From the NCBI GenBank assembly GCA_004554555.1, contig SFLN01000086.1, forward strand, positions 1-8,544: DNA of 8,544 bases. Direction: 5' to 3'. Each line of letters starts with the position of its first letter. The first letter of the stretch is position 1. The notes beneath the pieces are model-generated. The model did not search any database. It had not been told where the DNA came from and worked only from the letters and a program-made list of their open reading frames with translations. The position numbers were made by a program, and so were the translations under genes. This stretch comes from [Eubacterium] saphenum (GTDB lineage: Bacteria; Bacillota; Clostridia; Oscillospirales; Ruminococcaceae). This document shows, piece by piece, positions 1 to 5,601 of this stretch.

Positions 1-13
1 GAAGCGACAAAAC

Positions 14-77
14 GCGTTAGCAAGCGCAAAGGGCTTGAGGAAAACTTCGTTTTCCTCTTTGCGTTTTTTGCTTACGC
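14..77. repeat. Long nested hairpin (first palindrome)
   Basis: The inner stem pairs 37-45 with 49-57 around a TTC loop (GAA on the minus strand). Beyond it, CGCAAAG at 25-31 faces CTTTGCG at 57-63, and the outer arms GCGTTAGCAA (14-23) and TTGCTTACGC (68-77) pair with one mismatch. The result is a bulged hairpin over 60 nt long. It could act as a terminator or processed RNA structure, but more likely belongs to the same palindrome family as the units downstream. Confidence 0.6.
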
Positions 78-95
78 AAAAATCCGCTTTATTAT

Positions 96-117
96 GGGGG
101 AAACAAGAGTTTCCCCC
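96..117. repeat. Short perfect hairpin
   Basis: GGGGGAAAC at 96-104 pairs with GTTTCCCCC at 109-117 around an AAGA loop. The AAAC/GTTT next to the loop is the same as in the triloop hairpins at 198-230 and 317-349, so it looks like a shortened member of that family. It has no T-tract typical of a terminator. Confidence 0.6.
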
Positions 118-131
118 TTAAGGAATAGGGT

Positions 132-195
132 TTGGGGAAAACCCCGGTGGGGTTTTCCCCAAGCAAATTTTCCGACTCGATGTCGGAAAATTTGC
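132..195. repeat. Palindrome dyad 1 (triloop hairpin + 33-nt hairpin)
   Basis: The first hairpin pairs 132-145 with 149-162, a perfect 14-bp stem around a GGT triloop. The second, directly adjacent, spans 163-195: a perfect 14-bp stem around TCGAT (177-181), 33 nt in total, beginning GC and ending GC. This is the first of four such pairs. Confidence 0.75.
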
Positions 196-197
196 CT

Positions 198-263
198 GCT
201 TTTATGAGAAACGGAGTTTCTCATAAAAGCGCGATTTCGGCGGCTCGATGCCGACGAAATCGC
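198..263. repeat. Palindrome dyad 2
   Basis: The first hairpin (198-230) is a perfect 15-bp stem around a GGA triloop closed by C-G, exactly 33 nt. The second (231-263) abuts it with no spacer, is again exactly 33 nt, begins GCGATTTCG, has the TCGAT loop at 245-249 and carries one mismatch. Stem sequences differ completely from dyad 1, while length, end bases and loop class are kept. Confidence 0.78.
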
Positions 264-316
264 CGAGAGCGCGTAAATCGCAAAGTGAGTTCCGAGGTAA
301 AAGCAGGAGGCTAACC

Positions 317-382
317 GCGTTTTTGGAAAACGAAGTTTTTCAAAAACGCGCGATTTTTCGGGTTCGATGCCCGAAAAATCGC
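317..382. repeat. Palindrome dyad 3
   Basis: The first hairpin (317-349, 33 nt) has a 15-bp stem with one wobble pair around a GAA triloop closed by C-G. The second (350-382, 33 nt) abuts it, begins GCGATTTTTC, and has TTCGATG between perfectly pairing GGG and CCC. The pairing is kept although most stem bases differ from the other dyads. Confidence 0.78.
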
Positions 383-411
383 CCGCCCCTCTCGCGAACT
401 TATCTTAGCAG

Positions 412-508
412 GCGTGTGAAGCCGCGCCTGACAAAGCTTTCGATTTCACTTACAACGGGGCGTGGCTTCACACGCGCGATTTCGGCGGTTCGACGCCGGC
501 GAAATCGC
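412..508. repeat. Palindrome dyad 4, first hairpin with a long loop
   Basis: The first palindrome (412-475) has arms GCGTGTGAAGCC and its complement at the far end, but a loop of about 30 nt instead of a triloop, making it 64 nt. The second (476-508) abuts it and is again exactly 33 nt, begins GCGATTTCGG, and has TTCGACG at its apex with one stem mismatch. It closely resembles the second hairpin of dyad 2. Confidence 0.72.
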
Positions 509-584
509 TTGGTTTCGCAGAAACCCGGTCACAACGAACAAAGTGGAAGCGTGGTTGTTAGTCAAAGTAACGTTTTCAACAAAG

Positions 585-617
585 AAAAGGACGCCGATTA
601 AGTTCAGCGTCCTTTTT
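585..617. terminator. Bidirectional intrinsic terminator
   Basis: AAAAGGACGC (585-594) pairs with GCGTCCTTTT (607-616) around a 12-nt loop. T-runs follow on the plus strand (613-617), and the complement of the A-rich 581-588 gives a T-rich tail on the minus strand. It sits 9 nt beyond the stop codon of the minus-strand gene, so its main job is probably to end that transcript. Confidence 0.85.
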
Positions 618-625
618 GCTATTCG

Positions 626-2104
626 TTATTTTCTGCGCTTGAATTTCCGCGGCTTTGGCTTTGCGGAGCTTTTCGGCGCGGTTTTTTCGGTTTTTTTCGG
701 ATTATCGGTAATCCCGCTCTTTTCCTCGTCAAAGGCAGCCGCCTCGGGAGCAGCCCCTACGCTCAGCGAGAAATCCTCGACAACCTTGTTCGGCGGCTCG
801 TCGATATATTCCTCGGCGAACTCTGCCGTGCCTTTGAAGTACGGCTCGGTGTCGGACGGGAGATTTTTCTTGCGGAGTTTTCCCGAAACAAATTCCGCGA
901 AGAGCAGGTAAATTACCGCGAACACGGGCGCACCAAGGAGCATTCCCGGGACGCCGAACAAACCGCCGCCGACGATTATCGACACGAGCACCCAAATCGC
1001 GGGCAAACCCATAGTTTCACCGAAGAGGTGCGGCTTGATGATGTTGCCGTCGCACTGCTGTAAAATCAGCACGAACAGCGCAAACCAGATAACCTTTGAC
1101 GGGTCAACAAGCAAAATCAGGATACCGCTCGGGATTGCTCCGATAAACGGTCCGAAGAACGGGATAAGGTTGGTCACAGCGCAGATTGCCGAGATAAGCA
1201 TCTGATACGGCATTCCCATCGCGAACATTCCAATCACCATAAACACAAACACAATCATCGCGTCCAGAAGATTGGAGATGATATATTTCTTGAAGATATT
1301 GTTGCACTTGTTAAGTCCCGTGAAAAGCCGCTCACAGCGCTCGTTTTTGATGAACGCGAACAGGATTTTCTTGCTTTGCGCAAGCAGCCGCTCCTTGCTG
1401 TACAGCAGGTAAATCGCGATGATAAGCCCAAGCAGAACGTTTTTCAGCCCCATCAGCAGCGAGAGCAGGAAATTCCACACGCTGCTTCCGACGTTGTTTA
1501 TGATATTCGGGTCAAGGTTGGACACGAATTTTTGGAGAGCGTCCGAGATGTTGGTAAACTCCTTGAACAGGATTTGTGAAATCTGCGGGTTGTCCTTGAA
1601 GAAATCGTTGAGGAAGGCTTCGGCTTGCTTGAGGTAATCGGGGAGCTTCTCCGCGAGGTCAACCAAGCTGCTCGCGACGTTCGGCACAACCGCAAACGCA
1701 ATTCCCGCAATCACCGCAAAAAGTATCACATAAGTGAGGACAAGCGAGAGCACACGCGCCAAAGCTTTTCGGCGGCTTGCGCGCTTCTTTTCGTAAGCGG
1801 CTGTCTTTTCGGGATTTTTTTCCTCGATTTCCTTAATCTTTTTCGGGAGCGCGCTTTTTGCGGGCGGCGCGCCCGATTTGAGCTTCCCGAAAAGCTTGTT
1901 CTCGAGGAGCACCATCAACGGGTTCAGAATATACGCGATAATAATGCCGCAGATTACGGGCGCAATAACCGCGCCAACCCAAGAAAACCCGTTTGAAATC
2001 GAGTCAAACTTAAACACAAAAACCACGAACAGCACACCCACAGCAAGTACAATCAAGCTGTAAATCGCTATCGTGGTGTATTTTTTATTCCAGTTTATTT
2101 TCAA
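626..2104 (-). CDS. AI-2E (PerM/YtvI) family transporter-like membrane protein
   Basis: Polytopic inner-membrane protein of the AI-2E/PerM family. Members have been linked to autoinducer-2 export, Na+(Li+)/H+ antiport or spore-membrane roles; the substrate here is unknown. With the TTG start it has 492 residues. There are two N-terminal membrane segments (about 10-35 and 40-70), a Lys-rich cytoplasmic stretch (~75-115), another helix (~117-143), an amphipathic extracytoplasmic part (~145-210), then the membrane core. Family signatures are IPFFGP followed by GAIPSG (~314-327) and GLPAIWVLVSIIVGGGLFG with the following GMLLGAPV (~366-394). The last ~85 residues form an acidic then strongly basic (KPKPRKFKRRK) low-complexity tail beyond the family core. 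A GTG at 2113-2111 is also in frame, but it lies inside the near-perfect Shine-Dalgarno, so TTG at 2104-2102 is preferred. Monocistronic, with its own promoter and terminator. Family assignment is firm; function is not. Confidence 0.9.
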   Translation of the reverse strand: MKINWNKKYTTIAIYSLIVLAVGVLFVVFVFKFDSISNGFSWVGAVIAPVICGIIIAYILNPLMVLLENKLFGKLKSGAPPAKSALPKKIKEIEEKNPEKTAAYEKKRASRRKALARVLSLVLTYVILFAVIAGIAFAVVPNVASSLVDLAEKLPDYLKQAEAFLNDFFKDNPQISQILFKEFTNISDALQKFVSNLDPNIINNVGSSVWNFLLSLLMGLKNVLLGLIIAIYLLYSKERLLAQSKKILFAFIKNERCERLFTGLNKCNNIFKKYIISNLLDAMIVFVFMVIGMFAMGMPYQMLISAICAVTNLIPFFGPFIGAIPSGILILLVDPSKVIWFALFVLILQQCDGNIIKPHLFGETMGLPAIWVLVSIIVGGGLFGVPGMLLGAPVFAVIYLLFAEFVSGKLRKKNLPSDTEPYFKGTAEFAEEYIDEPPNKVVEDFSLSVGAAPEAAAFDEEKSGITDNPKKTEKTAPKSSAKPKPRKFKRRK

Positions 2105-2109
2105 GTGCT

Positions 2110-2120
2110 TCACCGCCTTT
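2110..2120 (-). promoter_or_regulatory. Ribosome binding site that decides the start of the AI-2E-family gene
   Basis: Read on the minus strand this is AAAGGCGGTGA, one mismatch from the full anti-16S complement AAAGGAGGTGA. The GTG inside it (2113-2111) cannot be both binding site and start. The TTG at 2104-2102 lies 5 nt beyond, which is suitable spacing. Confidence 0.65.
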
Positions 2121-2161
2121 ATCAGATTAAAGCTTCACTGCTATTATTTCCCACATTTTAC

Positions 2162-2190
2162 AGTTTACCACATTTTGACGATAATGTCAA
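2162..2190 (-). promoter_or_regulatory. Sigma-A promoter for the AI-2E-family gene
   Basis: On the minus strand TTGACA (2190-2185), a perfect -35, is followed after exactly 17 nt by TAAACT (2167-2162) as the -10. Transcription would start near 2155, leaving a leader of about 50 nt before the TTG start. Confidence 0.75.
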
Positions 2191-2209
2191 CCGAAAATTC
2201 TTGTTTATT

Positions 2210-2238
2210 GCATAAAACGTTGTTAATGTGAGAAAATA
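2210..2238 (+). promoter_or_regulatory. Possible forespore (sigma-F/sigma-G) promoter of the ger genes
   Basis: GCATA at 2210-2214 fits the forespore -35 consensus (GYATA). At 2229-2238, TGAGAAAATA fits the sigma-F -10 (GGNRANAHTR) at all but the first position. Read as sigma-G, the -10 would be GAAAATA at 17-nt spacing, a weaker match to CATNNTA. Forespore control is what is known for ger operons in Bacillus; this site is a suggestion from pattern and position, about 40 nt before the A-subunit start. Confidence 0.4.
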
Positions 2239-2276
2239 TTGCCGAAAAATAGATTTTGAACTGAAAGGTAGAACAA

Positions 2277-3761
2277 ATGGAACAACACGAAACGATTGAC
2301 GAGAGCACGCCGATAAGCCGTTCGCTTGAAGAAAATCTGGACAACCTGCTGAAATTCACGGACAACTCCTCGGACGTTATCATAAAGAAAGGTTTTGTCT
2401 GCGGGAACAAAATTGCCGTTGTGACGTGCGAGGGAATGGCTTCAACAGACACTTTGGCGCAGCTCGTTTACCCGAAGCTGAACCTTGTCGAGGACAACAG
2501 GCTGCTCTCGCCCGACGCGCTTATGGACAGCTTTTTCAACGTGTTCCTCATCGCTGCCGAGCAGCTTGACATAAAAAATCTCGGCGACCTCACGCTGAAA
2601 TTACAGTCGGGTTTCGCGATAATTCTCGTTGACGGCTGCACGAGAGCAATAGCAATCGGCGTTCAGGGGTACAAGTCGCGCGGTATTGACGAGCCGAGTT
2701 CTGAGCTGAACGTGCGCGGTTCACGGGAGGGCTTTGTCGAGGTTATCAGAACGAATATGGCGCTTATCCGCCGCAGGATAAAGTCGCCGACGCTGGTTTT
2801 TGAGCTTTCACCGTTCGGTGAGCGAAGCAACACGGACATCTGCCTTTGCTACATCTCGGACAAGGTTTCACCGAAGCTGCTGGCGAACGTGAAGAAGCGG
2901 CTGAAGTCGGTGAAGCTGAACACAATTCTCGAAAGCGGCTATATACAGCCGTATTTTGAGGGGCGTGGCGGCTGGTTTTTTTCGGAGTGCGGAACGTGTG
3001 AGCGCCCCGATGTTTTCGCGGCGAAGCTGTACGAAGGGCGAGTGGGCATTCTCGTTGACGGAACGCCGTTTGCGCTGGTTGTGCCGCATTTGTTTATCGA
3101 GAATTTCCAGACGCTCGACGATTACACGCAAAAGCCGTTTTACGCGTTTTTCATCAGAACGGTGCGGCTTGCGGCTTATCTGATAACGCTTTTTCTGCCG
3201 GGATTTTATGTGGCGGTCGCCTCGTACAATCCCGAAATGCTGCCGTCATCGCTTATCCTGAACCTTGCCGCGGCGGAGCAGACCGCGCCGTTTTCGCTGA
3301 TGGTGGAGTGCCTTTTCATACACTTTATGTACGAAATTCTGCGTGAAGCGGGAATACGTCTGCCGCGACCTATCGGTCACGCAATCGGCGTAGTCGGGGG
3401 ACTTGTAATCGGCGATATCACGGTATCTGCGGGACTTGTGGGAGCACCGATGGTGCTGATTGTGGCGCTGTCGGGGCTGTGCAGCTTTGTCGTGCCGAAA
3501 ATGTACGAGAAAGTTGTCATTCTGCGGTTTGTGTATATCATCGCGGGCGGCGTGTTCGGGCTGTACGGTCTGCTTCTGGCAGCGGGCGCGGTTGTGATAA
3601 AAATGTGCTCGCTTTCAACCTACGGCGTGCCTTATATGGCGCCGATTTCGCCGTTTTCACCAAAGGCTTCGCGGGATATGTTCGTGCGGGCAAACTGGAA
3701 GAAGATGGCGAAAACGGACGTCACCGTGCAGTCGCTTAACGGCGCGGATATTAAAAGGTGA
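2277..3761 (+). CDS. GerA-type germinant receptor subunit A (GerAA/GerKA family)
   Basis: Subunit A of a spore germinant receptor, which sits in the inner spore membrane and with subunits B and C responds to small nutrients to start germination. The length (494) is normal for the family. A soluble N-terminal domain (~1-285) contains the family hallmark EPSSELNVRGSREGF (139-153) followed by TNMALIRRRIKSP (159-171), and GRVGILVDGTPFALVVPHLF (254-273). The membrane part follows: a segment around 295-318, the LPSSLILNL region (322-330), LPRPIGHAIGVVGGLVIGD (362-380), VSAGLVGAPMVLIVALSGL (383-401) and a last helix pair (~413-445), then a short hydrophilic tail. The start is ATG with AAAGGTAG just upstream. 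It is the first ger gene; the next one lies 537 bp away across a repeat element. SpoVAF is a relative, but the neighbouring B and C subunits argue for a true germinant receptor. The ligand cannot be predicted. Confidence 0.93.
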   Translation: MEQHETIDESTPISRSLEENLDNLLKFTDNSSDVIIKKGFVCGNKIAVVTCEGMASTDTLAQLVYPKLNLVEDNRLLSPDALMDSFFNVFLIAAEQLDIKNLGDLTLKLQSGFAIILVDGCTRAIAIGVQGYKSRGIDEPSSELNVRGSREGFVEVIRTNMALIRRRIKSPTLVFELSPFGERSNTDICLCYISDKVSPKLLANVKKRLKSVKLNTILESGYIQPYFEGRGGWFFSECGTCERPDVFAAKLYEGRVGILVDGTPFALVVPHLFIENFQTLDDYTQKPFYAFFIRTVRLAAYLITLFLPGFYVAVASYNPEMLPSSLILNLAAAEQTAPFSLMVECLFIHFMYEILREAGIRLPRPIGHAIGVVGGLVIGDITVSAGLVGAPMVLIVALSGLCSFVVPKMYEKVVILRFVYIIAGGVFGLYGLLLAAGAVVIKMCSLSTYGVPYMAPISPFSPKASRDMFVRANWKKMAKTDVTVQSLNGADIKR

Positions 3762-3766
3762 ATGAC

Positions 3767-4266
3767 GGTAGACAAAACAGGTAGACATTTTGTAAGTGCC
3801 ACAAAGCGCATAACAGTACGGCTCCGCAGATTTCGGTAGACAACAGGTAGACATTTTTCGGCGCGCTTTCGACTGCCCGCAAACCGCATAACAAAGCTGG
3901 TTCACGGGGTGTAGGCAGACAAAGTAGACAAAATTTTTCTATTGTTCGCGTGGGAAAATTTTTTATAAATTTATGGCGTGTATAGAGATATATTATATAT
4001 AATATATAAAATAATTAAAAAAAGTTGTCTACTTTGTCTACTTGGTGGGCTTAAACCGCATTGCAGAGCCAAATTCTAGGTAGACATTTTTTTAAGCATT
4101 TTGTCTTCCTCATTTTTGGACACTCTCGACAAACCGCTCTGCAAAGCCGTTTTTGGGCATTTTTCTCCCGGAAAATTTTGTCTACCTATTTTGTCTACCG
4201 AGAAACGCTTGTCAAACAACTTCCCCAAAAACGGCTCTGTTAAGCCAAATCTCCGGCAGACATTTT
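3767..4266. repeat. GTAGACA-rich, partly mirror-symmetric repeat element inside the ger cluster
   Basis: This ~500-bp stretch has no gene. The heptamer GTAGACA occurs on the plus strand at 3768, 3781, 3836, 3847, 3924 and 4080, and as TGTCTAC at 4026, 4035, 4179 and 4192; GCAGACA variants start at 3915 and 4256. Most lie in closely spaced pairs. The outer pairs (3768/3781 and 4179/4192, both 13 bp apart) and the inner pairs (3915/3924 and 4026/4035, both 9 bp apart) are inverted about a centre near 3980, in an A+T-rich core. A direct repeat (4068-4090 and 4244-4266) and degenerate AAACCGC...GCAAAGC motifs (e.g. 3880s, 4055, 4134) add further order. It resembles a degenerate palindromic mobile element; no transposase is present. 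Confidence 0.65.
3988..4007. repeat. Perfect 20-bp A/T palindrome
   Basis: The sequence 3988-4007 is made only of A and T and is its own reverse complement. It lies in the A+T-rich core of the GTAGACA element. It could ease DNA melting or supply promoter-like hexamers, but such low-complexity sequence gives many chance matches. Confidence 0.5.
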
Positions 4267-4298
4267 GTTGCAGAGAGTTGAACAAAAGAGGTGAACCG

Positions 4299-4439
4299 AT
4301 GGAAAACTACGCAGAAACCATAATCCCGAACCGCGCCGCGCTCCCGCAGGAAGCGTATCTGAGTGAGCTTGCGCTGCCGTTTGCGGTGATGACCGAGATA
4401 CAAATTCACGATAAATTTGAAAAGGGTGAGGACAAATGA
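4299..4439 (+). CDS. Small ORF (46 aa) translationally coupled to the B-subunit gene
   Basis: I do not recognise this protein. Two things support it as a real gene: AGAGGTGA at 4287-4294, a strong Shine-Dalgarno 4 nt before the ATG, and a stop codon overlapping the start of the next gene as ATGA (4436-4439). The product is 46 residues, hydrophilic and mildly acidic, starting MENYAETIIP and ending EKGEDK, with a short hydrophobic stretch LALPFAVM (about 24-31) but no convincing membrane helix and no cysteine. The same frame stays open back to 4101, but those upstream codons run through the repeat element and lack a ribosome site, so ATG 4299 is chosen. It may be a leader peptide that couples translation of the permease gene, or a small accessory protein of the receptor. 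Confidence 0.6.
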   Translation: MENYAETIIPNRAALPQEAYLSELALPFAVMTEIQIHDKFEKGEDK

Positions 4440-5353
4440 CGCGGGACTTCCCGAAAATAAGCGCGGCGCAGCTGTTTTGCATAATGCTTTTGTCGCGGCT
4501 CACGATGGACGTAATCGCGCCGCCGCCCGTGCCCGAGTCGCCGGTTGAAGCGCTCTGCGTGATTGCGGTAACGGAGCTGGTGCGGCTTGCGATTGCCTCG
4601 CCGCTGATTTTCTACTCTTTTCGCCGTGACAACGTTCACCGCTCGCTATACCGCAAAAACAGGTTTCTCGGCTGGCTTTCGGCGGTTTTCGCGTGTATCC
4701 TGCTTGTCGGCGCCGCAGCCAAAACGCTGTTCCACGGCACCGATTTCGCTTACAAAAACCTGCTTGTCGGCGGGACGGCTTGGGCGGTAATAGCAGCTGC
4801 GGCTGCGTTTGCGCTGTACTTGGTTTATATGGGAGTTGAAGCGGCGGCGCGCGCGGGCGTGCTGTTTCTGATTGCCGCAGCGATAATCACGGCGGCGGTG
4901 TTCCTCGCGGATATTCCGTATATGCAAATCTCACCGATGTGGCGCGGAAGCGGCTTCGGCACGTTTTTCAAGGACGTTTTGCGGTGCTTTTCAAACGGCG
5001 GCGAGTACCTCGTTTTCGCGGCACTTTTGCCTTATGTAAACCGCGAGAAATCAAGCTCTGCGGGGAACTCGGTGCTGTGGTTTGCGCTTATTTCGACGGT
5101 AGTTTCGGCGGGAATGTGCGCGGTGAATTATCTGATTTTGCGCGAGATGTACCCGCTTGCCGAGTACCCGTTTATCGCGTCTGCGTCGCTTGCCGATATC
5201 GCCCTGTTCAAGCGGCTTGACGGCATTTGCGCGGCAGTCTGGGAGCTTTGCGCGGCTTTTCGGACGGGACTTATGCTGCTGGCGGCGGTGTGCGTAGTAA
5301 CCTCGGTTGTCCGCGCCGCTCGTGAGCAAAAGTCGAGCAGGAGCGATGGGTAA
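4436..5353 (+). CDS. Spore germination permease, germinant receptor subunit B (GerAB/GerKB family)
   Basis: Subunit B of the germinant receptor, a relative of APC-superfamily amino-acid permeases that in Bacillus receptors is involved in germinant recognition. At 305 residues it is short against the usual ~360. The family layout can be followed: KISAAQLFCIMLLSRL (7-22), helices at about 38-60, 78-98 and 113-132, then GVEAAARAGVLFLIAA (133-148) matching the conserved 'G-x-E...R' segment, a helix to ~160, a loop with SPMWRGSG, helices at ~190-200, 212-235 and 267-292, and the conserved RLDGICAAVWEL (260-271) before the last helix. The start codon overlaps the preceding small ORF (ATGA), with GGGTGAGG ahead of it. 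The codons for RLDGICA (around 5212-5234) nearly match the tandem repeat unit downstream. Subunit C follows after 733 bp of repeats. Confidence 0.85.
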   Translation: MTRDFPKISAAQLFCIMLLSRLTMDVIAPPPVPESPVEALCVIAVTELVRLAIASPLIFYSFRRDNVHRSLYRKNRFLGWLSAVFACILLVGAAAKTLFHGTDFAYKNLLVGGTAWAVIAAAAAFALYLVYMGVEAAARAGVLFLIAAAIITAAVFLADIPYMQISPMWRGSGFGTFFKDVLRCFSNGGEYLVFAALLPYVNREKSSSAGNSVLWFALISTVVSAGMCAVNYLILREMYPLAEYPFIASASLADIALFKRLDGICAAVWELCAAFRTGLMLLAAVCVVTSVVRAAREQKSSRSDG

Positions 5354-5601
5354 CTGCGGTTGATTTGGGGCAGCTTTCGGCTTGAACAACCTGTACGGTA
5401 AAGCTGCTGACAACGCTTTACTGAGCCGCGCGTGAGCTTGAGAGTGGATAACGGGAGTCGAACCAACCAACTCATCATTACGCGTTAACGCGCGATTAAC
5501 TCGGGCAAAACCAAGCGGTGAAGCAGGTTGCTCGTTGAATTATGCAGCTGCTGCCGATGAAAAGTGATGAAAATCCAAGCGGTAAAACGCGGGTGAACGC
5601 C
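5345..5601. repeat. Degenerate outlying copies of the 102-bp repeat
   Basis: No gene is visible. TGATTTGGGGCAGCT at 5361-5375 matches the repeat core TGATTTGGGGCGGCT, and AGTGGATAACGGGAGTCGAACCA near 5443-5465 matches the unit's junction (AGTGGATTTCGACAGAGCGCTGAACCA) in part. The segments at ~5511 and ~5578 share CCAAGCGGT and lead into the first good copy. A 12-bp perfect palindrome CGCGTTAACGCG lies at 5481-5492. The sequence begins at the very end of the B-subunit gene. Confidence 0.5.

Larger units (their letters stand above)
1..584. other. Gene-free region packed with palindromes
   Basis: I see no convincing gene here. Short open frames cross the region but have no Shine-Dalgarno site, and their products are only the translated palindromes. 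What it does hold is at least ten inverted repeats, listed separately. The stretches at 264-316, 383-411 and 509-584 are simple spacers without recognisable motifs. The region ends at the terminator of the minus-strand membrane-protein gene. Confidence 0.7.

Noticed and set aside
132..508. CRISPR array
   Set aside because: There is no constant repeat separated by unique spacers of even length; the units vary in sequence, spacing is 2, 53 and 29 nt, and each unit is itself a palindrome.
132..601. Open frames of 60 and 117 codons over the palindrome region
   Set aside because: They are translations of inverted repeats, lack Shine-Dalgarno sites and overlap each other; the longer one runs into the terminator.
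3920..4045. Plasmid-type replication origin (iterons plus A+T-rich core)
   Set aside because: The repeats and A+T-rich core fit in outline, but there is no rep gene or clear DnaA box, and the element lies inside a chromosomal ger cluster. Kept only as an unexplained repeat element.
4101..4298. Longer form (112 aa) of the small ORF before the permease gene
   Set aside because: The added codons cross the repeat element and have no ribosome site, whereas ATG 4299 has a strong one.
5440..5510. tRNA-like 3' end on the minus strand (GGTTCGACTCC then TTATCCA)
   Set aside because: The T-stem pairs poorly, no D or anticodon arm can be drawn, and no acceptor 5' half matches. The segment aligns in part with the junction of the 102-bp repeat, so the likeness is by chance.
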